Assembly (NCBI GenBank): GCA_937934465.1
Contig: CALGZO010000261.1
Location: forward strand, 1 to 14,271
From: an uncultured Fimbriimonadales bacterium
GTDB taxonomy: Bacteria; Armatimonadota; Fimbriimonadia; Fimbriimonadales; GBS-DC
Length of the DNA stretch: 14,271 nucleotides
Reading direction: 5' to 3'
The first letter of the stretch is position 1. Each line of letters opens with the position of its first letter. The notes under the pieces were generated by a model. That model worked only from the letters and a program-made list of their open reading frames with translations, had not been told where the DNA came from and made no database searches. Of this stretch, positions 6,334 through 12,853 are shown in pieces. The translations under genes and the position numbers were made by a program.

Positions 6334-7868
6334 CAACTCTCCAGCTCCAGTTCTTTCTTGAGCAGACGCTTCAGCACCTTGCCCGTGTTGGACATCGGCA
6401 GCTCGGCGCGGAAGATGACCTCGCGGGGCACTTTGAAGTTGGCGAGGCGTTCGCGAGCGAATCGGATAATCTCGCGCGGGTCGGGCTGCGCGTCGGGTTT
6501 GGGCACGACGACGGCAATCGGAACCTCGCCGCGCTCGGGGTCGGGCTTGCCAATCACCGCGCACATCGCCACCGCAGGATGCTCCATCAGCACGCGCTCC
6601 ACCTCGCTGGGGTAGACATTTATGCCCCCGACGATAATCATGTCCTTCTTGCGGTCTACGATATACAGATAGCCGTCCTCGTCGAACTTGCCCATGTCGC
6701 CCGTGTGATACCAGCCGTTGCGCATCGCTTCGGCGGTCGCTTCGGGGTTATTGTAGTAGCCGAGCATCACATTGCGTCCGCGCACCACGATTTCGCCGAT
6801 TTCACCGACGGGCAGCTCTTGGTCGTTCTCGTCGAAGATTTTGATTTCCACGCCGGGCAAAGGCACGCCGACGGAGCCGATTTTGCGCACGCCTTTGTGG
6901 GGGGGCGGGTTCACACTGGTTGCGGGCGAGCATTCGGTGGGTCCGTCGCCTTCCAAAATCACGCAGTTGAAGCGTTGCTCGAAGGCGCGGTGGACGGGTT
7001 CGGGCATCGGCGCGCCGCCCGAGAAGCAATACTTGAGCGCGCTGAGGTCGTACTCGCGCTCGGCGGGCACTTGTAGAATCGAGGCGTACATCGCGGGCAC
7101 GCCCGGAAACATCGTAACGCGGTGCTTCTCCAACGCCTCCAGCGTTTGCTGGGGCATAAACCGCTCCATCAGCACGCTGGTTCCGCCGAGCCACAGGCAG
7201 AAGTTCATACACACCGTCTGCCCGAACGAGTGGAACAGCGGCAGGATGGTCAGGAACCGCTCGTGAGGTTCCAGCTCCAGCAGGGCTTGGCACGCCTCGA
7301 TATCGAAGAGGATGTTGTCGCTGGAGAGCATCACGCCTTTGGGGAAGCCTGTCGTGCCTGAGGTGTAGATAAACACCACGGGGTCGTGTTCCGAGACGGG
7401 CGGGGTGGGCAGCGGGTCGCCGTGCGGTTGCATTAGGCTATCGAACGGGCGCACGCCGTCGGGCAGGTCGCCCTCCGCGCCGACCAGTATCACGGTGTGC
7501 ATCGTGGGGATGTCAGGACGCGCGTGCAGCACGGTCTCCAGCGTCATGGGGAAGGTAATCGCGGCTTTGACGCCAGCGTCGTTCCAGATGTAGGCGATTT
7601 CGGGGGCTTTGAGCAGCGGGTTCACGGGCACGGCAATCGCGCCCAGCCTGCCCAGCGCGTGATAGGCAATCACGAACTGCGGCAGGTTGGGCAACATAAT
7701 CCCCACGCGGTCGCCTGCCTGAACGCCCAGCTCATCGCGCAGTCCCCGTGCGAAGGCGTTCACCGCGCCCCACAGCTGCGCGTAGGAGATAGATTGCTCC
7801 CGAAAAATCAGCGCGGGCAGGTCGGGGTGCGCCGACGCCCCACGCTCAATCACTTGATACAATAACAT
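6333..7868 (-). CDS. Long-chain fatty acid-CoA ligase (acyl-CoA synthetase, AMP-binding)
   Basis: A 511-aa member of the ANL adenylating family that activates carboxylic acids, likely fatty acids, to acyl-CoA through an acyl-adenylate in the cytoplasm. All hallmarks are present: the ATP-binding loop IYTSGTTGFPKG (167-178), the adenine/acyl pocket motif EGDGPTE (306-312), YHTGD (387-391), the hinge region IVDRKKDMIIVGG (403-415), and the catalytic Lys497 in SNTGK. The length is normal for FadD/LcfB-type enzymes. The EGDGPTE motif differs from the commoner GYGLTE. Start 7868 is chosen because GGAGG (minus strand, 7881-7877) stands 8 nt upstream; the longer frame from 7892 has no comparable SD. 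It lies 51 nt downstream of the rRNA methyltransferase gene and overlaps the next gene by one base. The exact chain-length preference cannot be read. Confidence 0.9.
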   Translation of the reverse strand: MLLYQVIERGASAHPDLPALIFREQSISYAQLWGAVNAFARGLRDELGVQAGDRVGIMLPNLPQFVIAYHALGRLGAIAVPVNPLLKAPEIAYIWNDAGVKAAITFPMTLETVLHARPDIPTMHTVILVGAEGDLPDGVRPFDSLMQPHGDPLPTPPVSEHDPVVFIYTSGTTGFPKGVMLSSDNILFDIEACQALLELEPHERFLTILPLFHSFGQTVCMNFCLWLGGTSVLMERFMPQQTLEALEKHRVTMFPGVPAMYASILQVPAEREYDLSALKYCFSGGAPMPEPVHRAFEQRFNCVILEGDGPTECSPATSVNPPPHKGVRKIGSVGVPLPGVEIKIFDENDQELPVGEIGEIVVRGRNVMLGYYNNPEATAEAMRNGWYHTGDMGKFDEDGYLYIVDRKKDMIIVGGINVYPSEVERVLMEHPAVAMCAVIGKPDPERGEVPIAVVVPKPDAQPDPREIIRFARERLANFKVPREVIFRAELPMSNTGKVLKRLLKKELELES

Positions 7869-7919
7869 CGCACTTGCCTCCTTCGGGCGCAAAGTTCCAC
7901 GCGCAGGCGCGAATCCCTG

Positions 7920-9089
7920 CTACACGCGCGTCCACAGACACTTGAGGTACAAGCTCTCTGGGAACTGCAGCAGGTAGGGGTGGTCGGGCGCTTGGAAGGT
8001 GACCTCTTCCAAGAACAACGGTCGCTCACGGTCGGTGGCGGCTAACCGCACGGCGTCGATCATCTCCTGCAGGCTCAGCTGATAAGCGCAGCTGCAGATG
8101 ACCATGCGCCCGCCTTCCGCGAGCAGGGGCAGCGCGTGATAGACCAGTTTCCACACTGCCCAGCGCAGCGAGTCTTTCTGATCGTGGCGTTTGGCGATGG
8201 CGGGCGGATCCATCACAATCCAGTCGAATTGTGCGCCCTGCTCGGCGGCTTGGGGGAGCCAGTCGAAGGCGTTATCGACAATCCAGTGGGCTTCCAAGCC
8301 GTTGCGTCGGGCGTGCACTTCTGCAAGGTCGATGGCGTCGGGCAGGATATCGACGCCGACGGCGTGTGCGCCCTCGCGCGCCGCGTACAGCGCGAAGCCG
8401 CCCGTGTAGCAGAACAGGTCCAGCACACGCTCGCCAGGGCGCACGCGCTGCGCCAATCGCCGACGGTTCTCCCGCTGATCCAAGTAGTAGCCCGTCTTGC
8501 GCCCAGCGTCAGTGGGCACGAGGAAGGTCAGTCCGCTCTCCTCGATTTCGATGAGCTCAGGAACCTCGCCATACAGCACGCCCGCGAACGGCTCCATCCC
8601 CTCCTCGGCGCGCCCCGCCATGTCGCTGCGTTCGATAATCCCCTTCGGCTCCAGTTGCTCTATCAGCGCAGGCAGCCATAGGTCTTTGAGCCGTTCCATC
8701 CCCAGCGAGCGCACCTGCACCACCAAGTAATCGGCGTACTGGTCGACGATGAGTCCCGACAGCCCGTCCGATTCGCTGAACACGAGTCGCATGGCGTTCG
8801 TGTCGCGCACGACGCGCTCACGCGAGCGCAGGGCGCGTGCCAACCGCGCCTCAAAAAACGCTTGGTCAATCGGTTCGTCCCGCGTGGTGAGCAGGCGCAC
8901 GGGGAAGCGGCTTTGGGGGTTGTAGGTTCCCACACCGAGCGGCTCGCCGCGAAAGTTGAGTACGCGCACCAGCGCGCCAGGCGTCGGCGCGCCCTGTACA
9001 TCCGAAACTTCGCCCCGTTGTACCCACGGATAGCCATGTTGCAGCTTCTTCTCGCGACCTCCAACGATTCTGACACTGCCTTCAATCAT
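7920..9089 (-). CDS. rlmI: Class I SAM-dependent rRNA (cytosine-C5) methyltransferase, RlmI type
   Basis: A 389-aa protein in the RlmI/RlmK-like COG1092 family, which places m5C on 23S rRNA (C1962 in E. coli for RlmI). The N-terminal 70 residues are a PUA RNA-binding domain (GYPWVQRGEV...GTYNPQSRFPVRLL). A central RlmI-specific region carries YYLDQRENRR (201-210). The Rossmann methyltransferase has motif I DLFCYTGGFAL (224-234), the acidic SAM-ribose residue in GVDILPDA (245-252), motif IV DPPAIAK (294-300) and the catalytic-cysteine motif SCAYQLS (333-339, Cys334). I chose ATG 9089 because TGAGGT (9103-9098) lies 8 nt upstream; the GTG at 9104 would start inside that SD context. It lies 22 nt after the LON-domain gene, so the two are probably co-transcribed. 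The family is certain; the exact target base is by homology. Confidence 0.88.
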   Translation of the reverse strand: MIEGSVRIVGGREKKLQHGYPWVQRGEVSDVQGAPTPGALVRVLNFRGEPLGVGTYNPQSRFPVRLLTTRDEPIDQAFFEARLARALRSRERVVRDTNAMRLVFSESDGLSGLIVDQYADYLVVQVRSLGMERLKDLWLPALIEQLEPKGIIERSDMAGRAEEGMEPFAGVLYGEVPELIEIEESGLTFLVPTDAGRKTGYYLDQRENRRRLAQRVRPGERVLDLFCYTGGFALYAAREGAHAVGVDILPDAIDLAEVHARRNGLEAHWIVDNAFDWLPQAAEQGAQFDWIVMDPPAIAKRHDQKDSLRWAVWKLVYHALPLLAEGGRMVICSCAYQLSLQEMIDAVRLAATDRERPLFLEEVTFQAPDHPYLLQFPESLYLKCLWTRV

Positions 9090-9111
9090 AGGAATCGACC
9101 TCACTTATTGT

Positions 9112-9786
9112 TTAGTTTCGATGAACATACTCACTCCAATGCTCTGGGTCGAACGGCTGCACGCTCATTTCGAAGGCTTCGAGCAGATGCAGCACAATCT
9201 GTCGCACCAGTCGCAGCCGTTCTGAAGAGTCTTGCAGTTCCAATAGATACTGACGCATGGGCGTCTCCAGTTGGAGCGTGCCCGCGATGGCGAACGCGAG
9301 CGCGGTGGGGTCTTTGGGCAGTTGGATATCGTCCACGCGCACGCGACCTGTTTCGAGAGTGCGGCGCAGCAGGGCGCGGAACGCCTCGGCAGTCTGCTCG
9401 GCAAGCTCGCGCTCTTGCTCCGCCGAGAAGGGTTGGTGGTCGCGCCAGAGACGCACATGCGCCTTGAGATACGGCGCCTCGTTGCGTATCAGGCGGATAA
9501 TCTGGAACCGCTCCTCGCCAATCGCCAGCAGGTGGAACCTACCGTCGGGCTGGCGACGCAGGCGTCCTATCCGCGCCATCGTGCCTATCTCGTGCGGCTC
9601 GACATCCGCGTCGCCCACTTCGCGCCCCTCGCGAATCAACGCCACGCCAAACGGCGAGTCATGCTCCAGACAATACATCACCAGTTCCCGATAGCGTTGC
9701 TCAAACACATGCAGCGGCAGCGCTGTGTGCGGAAACAGCACCGTCTCCAACGGGAACAGCGGTATCGTCCAAATGGAATCGCTCAC
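9112..9786 (-). CDS. LON substrate-binding domain protein (Lon N-terminal-like, no protease)
   Basis: About 224 aa, made up of the PUA-like LON N-terminal domain seen at the front of Lon proteases. Recognisable parts are IPLFPLETVLFPHTALPLHV followed by FEQRYRELV, then FGVALIREGREVG and the ARIGRL...FHLLAIGEERF strand region. No AAA ATPase or Ser-Lys protease domain follows. Stand-alone members of this family are common, probably bind proteins or peptides, and have no settled function. The frame opens with ATG at 9792, but that ATG directly abuts the -10 box TACAAT (9798-9793), so it should not be in the transcript. The GTG at 9786 sits 6 nt after the box, where transcription should begin, so I favour a leaderless GTG start. 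It is the first gene of a four-gene minus-strand operon. Confidence 0.8.
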   Translation of the reverse strand: MSDSIWTIPLFPLETVLFPHTALPLHVFEQRYRELVMYCLEHDSPFGVALIREGREVGDADVEPHEIGTMARIGRLRRQPDGRFHLLAIGEERFQIIRLIRNEAPYLKAHVRLWRDHQPFSAEQERELAEQTAEAFRALLRRTLETGRVRVDDIQLPKDPTALAFAIAGTLQLETPMRQYLLELQDSSERLRLVRQIVLHLLEAFEMSVQPFDPEHWSEYVHRN

Positions 9787-9792
9787 TGGCAT

Positions 9793-9821
9793 ATTGTACC
9801 CGACAGGTGGAGTGGGTAAAA
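9793..9821 (-). promoter_or_regulatory. Promoter of the minus-strand operon, overlapping its divergent partner
   Basis: On the minus strand the -10 is TACAAT (9798-9793, in the context GGGTACAAT) and the -35 is TTTTAC (9821-9816), with a 17-nt spacer. The expected start near 9786 coincides with a GTG codon, pointing to a leaderless mRNA. Its -35 lies over the -10 of the opposite promoter and its -10 over the other's -35. Confidence 0.6.
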
Positions 9822-9822
9822 T
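9794..9822 (+). promoter_or_regulatory. Promoter of the plus-strand carbohydrate-related gene
   Basis: TTGTAC (9794-9799), a 17-nt spacer and TAAAAT (9817-9822, in the context GGGTAAAAT). The hexamers and spacing fit a sigma70-type promoter. The ATG at 9831 begins 8 nt after the -10 box and has no SD, so the transcript is probably leaderless. Confidence 0.65.
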
Positions 9823-9830
9823 TGGGCGGT

Positions 9831-10871
9831 ATGCGCCTCAATTTGCCGAAGGTGAGCCTGAGTCATCTGAATCATCTGCTCACGCCGTTGGGGATTTGGC
9901 AGCACACGCGCTATGCCGAGCCGTGGGTGGAGCATGGGTTCTCCATCGATGACCAGGCGCGCGGGCTGATTGTGGGCGTGTGGCTGCACCAGCTCGCCGC
10001 CAAGCCGCCTGAATGGCTCAGCCTGCCCGACGCCGAGTTCCCTGCACGGCTGATTGAGATATGCCTGCAATATATCGAGCAGGCGCAGCTGGAGAGCGGA
10101 CGGTTCCACAACTTCCGCAGCGCGGAGGGCGAATGGCTCGATGAGGTGGGCAGCGACGATTCGCACGGGCGCACCGTGTGGGCGTTGTGGACGCTGCTGC
10201 AGGCGTTGCCGACCTCCGAGTGGGCAGCGCGCGCACGACGAGCCTTGGAAAACGCCCTGCCGCACGCACGCGCCATTCGGTCGCCTCGCGCAATCGCATT
10301 CATGGCGCTCGCCGATGAGAACCACGCCCGCCTGACCCAGTTCGGACACGCGCTGACCGACCTCTACGAAGCCACACGCGCACCCGACTGGCGCTGGTTT
10401 GAGAACTATCTCACCTATGAGAACCCACGATTGCCCCAAGCGCTGCTGCTGTGTGGCGTGCGCACCCGCACCCCGCAGTGGGTCAAGTATGCCCGCGAAG
10501 CGTTCGAGTTCTTGGCGCAGGCGACCTTCGCAGAAACAGGCTACTTCAGCCCCGTCGGCACGGAGGGCTGGTATGTACGCGGCAGAACCCGCGCCGTGTT
10601 CGACCAGCAGCCCGTGTGCGCCGGCGCAACGGTGGAAGCGTTCCTCGACGCATGGCAAGCGTTGGATCGATACAAACCCTTCCTGCAGCACGCCGCGCGC
10701 GCCTTAATGTGGTATCACGGCGACAACATCCACCAGATTGCCCTCTACGACTCCGAAACGGGCGTGGTCTACGATGGGCTGAACGCGCTGGGGGTGAACC
10801 TCAATCGCGGCGCGGAGTCGATTCTGAGCTATTTGCTGGCGCGGATTAAGTGGGAGCTGTATACGCGCTGA
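9831..10871 (+). CDS. Stand-alone alpha/alpha-barrel (six-hairpin glycosidase-like) protein, often found fused to glycosyltransferases
   Basis: A 346-aa protein, mostly helical. The N-terminal motif GIWQHTRYAEP...HGFSIDDQARGL (21-46) and the C-terminal YDGLNALGVNLNRGAESILS (314-333) match, from memory, a domain seen downstream of GT4 glycosyltransferases in many bacteria (typically GIFQHA.Y..P...GY..DDNARAL ... GAEST.AYL.A). That family is thought to adopt an alpha/alpha toroid like six-hairpin glycosidases; I know of no settled activity. Conserved acidic pairs (D40-D41 and the DE in EWLDEVGSDDSHGRT) could be functional. I choose the ATG at 9831: the GTG at 9807 would read through the -10 box TAAAAT. 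Upstream is the shared divergent promoter; the ccmC promoter follows closely. Cytoplasmic, since no signal peptide is seen. Confidence 0.55.
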   Translation: MRLNLPKVSLSHLNHLLTPLGIWQHTRYAEPWVEHGFSIDDQARGLIVGVWLHQLAAKPPEWLSLPDAEFPARLIEICLQYIEQAQLESGRFHNFRSAEGEWLDEVGSDDSHGRTVWALWTLLQALPTSEWAARARRALENALPHARAIRSPRAIAFMALADENHARLTQFGHALTDLYEATRAPDWRWFENYLTYENPRLPQALLLCGVRTRTPQWVKYAREAFEFLAQATFAETGYFSPVGTEGWYVRGRTRAVFDQQPVCAGATVEAFLDAWQALDRYKPFLQHAARALMWYHGDNIHQIALYDSETGVVYDGLNALGVNLNRGAESILSYLLARIKWELYTR

Positions 10872-10880
10872 GGTCGCTTG

Positions 10881-10889
10881 GGGTACAAT
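10881..10889 (+). promoter_or_regulatory. -10 box for ccmC (leaderless type)
   Basis: GGGTACAAT, with TACAAT at 10884-10889, ends 6 nt before the ATG at 10896. It is identical to the 9-mer used by the minus-strand LON-domain gene. There is no SD before the ATG and no strong -35 at the normal distance. Confidence 0.5.
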
Positions 10890-10895
10890 TGGGTT

Positions 10896-11666
10896 ATGCG
10901 TATTGCTCTTTCACTTGCTGGTCTGGGGATGCTCGCCTTGGTGGTGTTCGCGTTCTATGTGGCGCCGCCAGCGCAAGACTTCCGAGACCCTGGTTCTGCT
11001 CGGATTGTCTTTTTCCATGTGCCTGCTGCGATTGTTTGCACGCTCTGCTTTTTGGCGGGCGGCTTTTTCGGCTGGCGATACCTGCGTAGGCGCGACCCGT
11101 TAGACGACGCGCGCGCCGCCGCCGCGAACGAGGTGGGCGCGCTGCTGGGCGTGGTCGCGCTGCTGACGGGCATGGTGTTCGCCGCGATGCAGTGGGGCAA
11201 GCCGTGGCACTGGGATCCGCGCCAAACGAGCTTTCTGCTGCAGCTGATGATTTACGCCGCCTACTTCGCCCTGCGCAGCTCGGTAGAAGACGACCGTCGC
11301 CGCGCCGCCGTCAGCTCGGGCTACACCCTGTTCGCCGCGCTGACCGTGCCGCTGCTGGTATACATCTTACCGCGCCTGCCCCTCTTCAAAGAGGTCTCGC
11401 TCCACCCCAGCAATGTGATGGCAAGCAAGCAGGGGCTGGACATACTGCACCGCATCGGCGTCTACCTGGGCTTCGCAACCTACGGGCTGCTTGCGTTCGG
11501 ACTGTACCGCATGCGCCTGACCATCTCTCAACTGGAGGCGAGATTGCATGAACTGGCAAACCGCTCTGAGCATCAGCATACTCATCGTGTGGGCTGGAAT
11601 CTGCGCGTATCTGCTGTGGCTCCAAACGCGGATCGCGAAACTCCAGAGACGCCTGCAGGAGCTTGA
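10896..11666 (+). CDS. ccmC: Cytochrome c maturation protein CcmC (heme handling, CcsA/CcmC family)
   Basis: A 256-aa inner-membrane protein with about six hydrophobic helices. CcmC brings heme to the chaperone CcmE in System I cytochrome c maturation. Diagnostic features are the tryptophan-rich heme-handling loop WGKPWHWDPRQTS (100-112) and the two conserved periplasmic histidines, His41 in FFHVP and His170 in SLHPS. The ATG at 10896 is preferred over the TTG at 10878, which would run through the TACAAT promoter box. The family body ends near residue 215; the remaining hydrophilic tail of about 40 residues is written in the same DNA as ccmD in another frame (overlap 11548-11666). The tail may therefore be a by-product of a lost stop or a frameshift. 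ccmD follows, but no ccmA, ccmB, ccmE or ccmF is in view. Confidence 0.9.
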   Translation: MRIALSLAGLGMLALVVFAFYVAPPAQDFRDPGSARIVFFHVPAAIVCTLCFLAGGFFGWRYLRRRDPLDDARAAAANEVGALLGVVALLTGMVFAAMQWGKPWHWDPRQTSFLLQLMIYAAYFALRSSVEDDRRRAAVSSGYTLFAALTVPLLVYILPRLPLFKEVSLHPSNVMASKQGLDILHRIGVYLGFATYGLLAFGLYRMRLTISQLEARLHELANRSEHQHTHRVGWNLRVSAVAPNADRETPETPAGA

Positions 11667-11685
11667 AACGCCTGAGCGAAACTAA
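11548..11685 (+). CDS. ccmD: CcmD-like small membrane protein (45 aa)
   Basis: ATG at 11548 to TAA at 11683-11685. The protein begins MNWQTALSISILIVWAGICA, continues YLLWLQTRIAKL and ends in a charged helix (QRRLQELETPERN). One N-terminal transmembrane helix followed by a short Arg/Glu-rich cytoplasmic helix is the standard CcmD plan. CcmD helps release holo-CcmE from the CcmABC complex. Position directly after ccmC is the usual order. It starts inside ccmC in a different frame, and an ATGA sits at the start: TGA (11549-11551) would close the third frame, as expected if ccmC once ended there. The next gene begins 5 nt after its stop. Sequence conservation in this family is weak, so the call rests on size, topology and context. 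Confidence 0.75.
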   Translation: MNWQTALSISILIVWAGICAYLLWLQTRIAKLQRRLQELETPERN

Positions 11686-11690
11686 GTGAC

Positions 11691-12206
11691 ATGCCGCGCT
11701 ATGAGGGCATGACCGCGCTCGTCATGCTGGGGCTGGCGCTGATTGTTATCGGCGGGCTGGTCGCGGCGACCTGCACGCTGGGCGGTATCGCGAACTTCGC
11801 ACGCTGGGGCGACTCGTCGCTGATGTTCGTCGCCACGCTGGGCTACATGACGCTTTTCGCAGGGATGTTGATTATCGGCGGAGTCGCTATCTACGGACTG
11901 TGGAAACACCGCAAACGCTTCGAAGGTCCCCAGCGCACTATCGAAAACGCCTACATCATCGCTTGCACGGCTGTCGACAAACAAACGGGCGAAACCATCT
12001 ACTACTGGCACAACTACCCCGACCCGCTTGCCTACTATGTGCGCCTGCAAGAGCCGAATGGCAAGCAAAACGAGTACGAAACCGCACGCGAAGTGTTCGA
12101 GACGATTGCCGAAGGCTTGCGCGGCGAGGCTGTCTGTCAGGGACAGTGGCTGTGCAGTTTCCATGTCTATCGGGGCGAGGGAACTCATGACAGAAAAGAC
12201 TCGTAA
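11691..12206 (+). CDS. Two-helix membrane protein with a small C-terminal domain, unknown function
   Basis: A 171-aa protein. Two transmembrane helices are visible at about residues 7-32 and 44-70, followed by WKHRKR, which places the C-terminal domain in the cytoplasm by the positive-inside rule. Residues about 84-162 (TIENAYIIACTAVDKQTGET...LAYYVRLQEPNG...GLRGEAVCQGQWLCSFHVYR) look like a small beta-rich domain. It faintly resembles DUF2500-type proteins (A.VV.K....YYV.F....G....G..G...QG..L..F); this is only a pattern resemblance. The gene starts 5 nt after ccmD with no clear SD, so translation is probably coupled. It could be an auxiliary of cytochrome c maturation by position, but nothing in the sequence shows that. 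It ends 2 nt before darT. Confidence 0.6.
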   Translation: MPRYEGMTALVMLGLALIVIGGLVAATCTLGGIANFARWGDSSLMFVATLGYMTLFAGMLIIGGVAIYGLWKHRKRFEGPQRTIENAYIIACTAVDKQTGETIYYWHNYPDPLAYYVRLQEPNGKQNEYETAREVFETIAEGLRGEAVCQGQWLCSFHVYRGEGTHDRKDS

Positions 12207-12208
12207 TC

Positions 12209-12835
12209 ATGCACGGTATGCCAACACAGATCTACCATATAACCCATATCGGGAATTTGGAGTCGATTATCAAGGCGAGTCGTCTCTACAGCGACGCTGC
12301 CGCGTCTGCTTGCAATCCGCGCAGCATCGCGTACCTCGATCTCAAACGGAAGCGCAAAGAAAAGGCTGTCCCCGTACCGCCGAACGGTGTCATTGCGGAC
12401 TATGTGCCGTTCTACTTCGCGCCGCGTTCGCCTATGCTGTATGCAATTCACACGGGTTGTGTTCGCAGCGGGCTTTCGCAGACTGAGATTATCTACTTGG
12501 TGACCTCTGTTGAGACCATCGTACGGGCTGGGAAACCGTTTGTGTTCACTGATTGCCATCCGCTGAGCTACTGTCGCTTCTCCAACAACCTGCAAGATTT
12601 GAACCAGTTTGTGGATTGGCAAGTGATGCGCTCTGAGTACTGGCACGATAATCCCCAGCACCCGAACCGCAAGAGCCGTCGTCAAGCAGAGTTTCTGGTC
12701 CATCAGGCGGTGGAGTGGTCGCTCATCGAGCGGATTGGCGTATACGATCAGGGAAGGCTGCAGCAAGTGCAACAGATTCTACAAAGCGCGTCGCATCGAC
12801 CGCTGGTGTCGGTACGGCGCGATTGGTACTACTAA
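12209..12835 (+). CDS. darT: DarT toxin: DNA (thymidine) ADP-ribosyltransferase
   Basis: A 208-aa DUF4433-family enzyme. DarT uses NAD+ to ADP-ribosylate thymidine bases in single-stranded DNA at short sequence motifs, stalling replication; it serves as toxin and anti-phage effector. Signature motifs are all present: YHITHIGNLESI (9-20, with the NAD-binding His10), an RSIAY segment (38-42), DYVPFYFAPRSPMLY (64-78), FVFTDCH (111-117), and RRQAEFLVHQ (157-166) with the catalytic glutamate Glu161, plus the DWYY C-terminus. Length and spacing fit the short DarT of Thermus aquaticus, whose catalytic Glu is residue 160, so it is probably intact. An in-frame TGA at 12188-12190 limits the start to ATG 12209 or ATG 12218; neither has a good SD, and the gene follows the membrane-protein stop by 2 nt, so coupled translation is likely. 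The sequence looks more A/T-rich than its neighbours. Confidence 0.92.
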   Translation: MHGMPTQIYHITHIGNLESIIKASRLYSDAAASACNPRSIAYLDLKRKRKEKAVPVPPNGVIADYVPFYFAPRSPMLYAIHTGCVRSGLSQTEIIYLVTSVETIVRAGKPFVFTDCHPLSYCRFSNNLQDLNQFVDWQVMRSEYWHDNPQHPNRKSRRQAEFLVHQAVEWSLIERIGVYDQGRLQQVQQILQSASHRPLVSVRRDWYY

Positions 12836-12838
12836 TCG

Positions 12839-12847
12839 AGGTATGAT
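12839..12847 (+). promoter_or_regulatory. Candidate antitoxin promoter -10 between darT and darG
   Basis: AGGTATGAT (TATGAT at 12842-12847) lies in the 18-nt gap between the darT stop and the first darG ATG, ending 6 nt before that ATG. It has the same form and spacing as the leaderless-type boxes elsewhere in the window. It would give the antitoxin a transcript independent of the toxin. No strong -35 is visible. Confidence 0.4.
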
Positions 12848-12853
12848 TCTGGC

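Noticed and set aside
6334..6564. 77-residue N-terminal extension of the GH42-like protein (start at 6564)
   Set aside because: It lies inside the ligase coding region, is Arg-rich, and precedes a clear signal peptide that begins at ATG 6333.
6291..7076. 261-aa plus-strand open frame opposite the acyl-CoA ligase
   Set aside because: His/Ala/Gly-rich product created by the GC-biased third positions of the ligase gene; every ligase motif is on the minus strand.
9807..9830. GTG 9807 as start of the alpha/alpha-barrel protein
   Set aside because: The extra codons run through the TAAAAT -10 box; ATG 9831 matches the family N-terminus and the expected transcript start.
9783..10691. 302-aa minus-strand frame opposite the alpha/alpha-barrel gene
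   Set aside because: It would start within the barrel gene and end in the divergent promoter, with no recognisable domain.
10878..10895. TTG 10878 as start of ccmC
   Set aside because: The extra codons cover the TACAAT -10 box; ATG 10896 begins the first membrane helix.
12187..12486. ATG at 12187 with a good GAGGG SD opening a different frame (MTEKTRNHARY...) through the start of darT
   Set aside because: The product matches nothing I recognise and turns cysteine/arginine-rich as expected of an antisense-like shadow frame; DarT in the other frame is beyond doubt. It might be the relic of an older downstream gene, but there is no further support.
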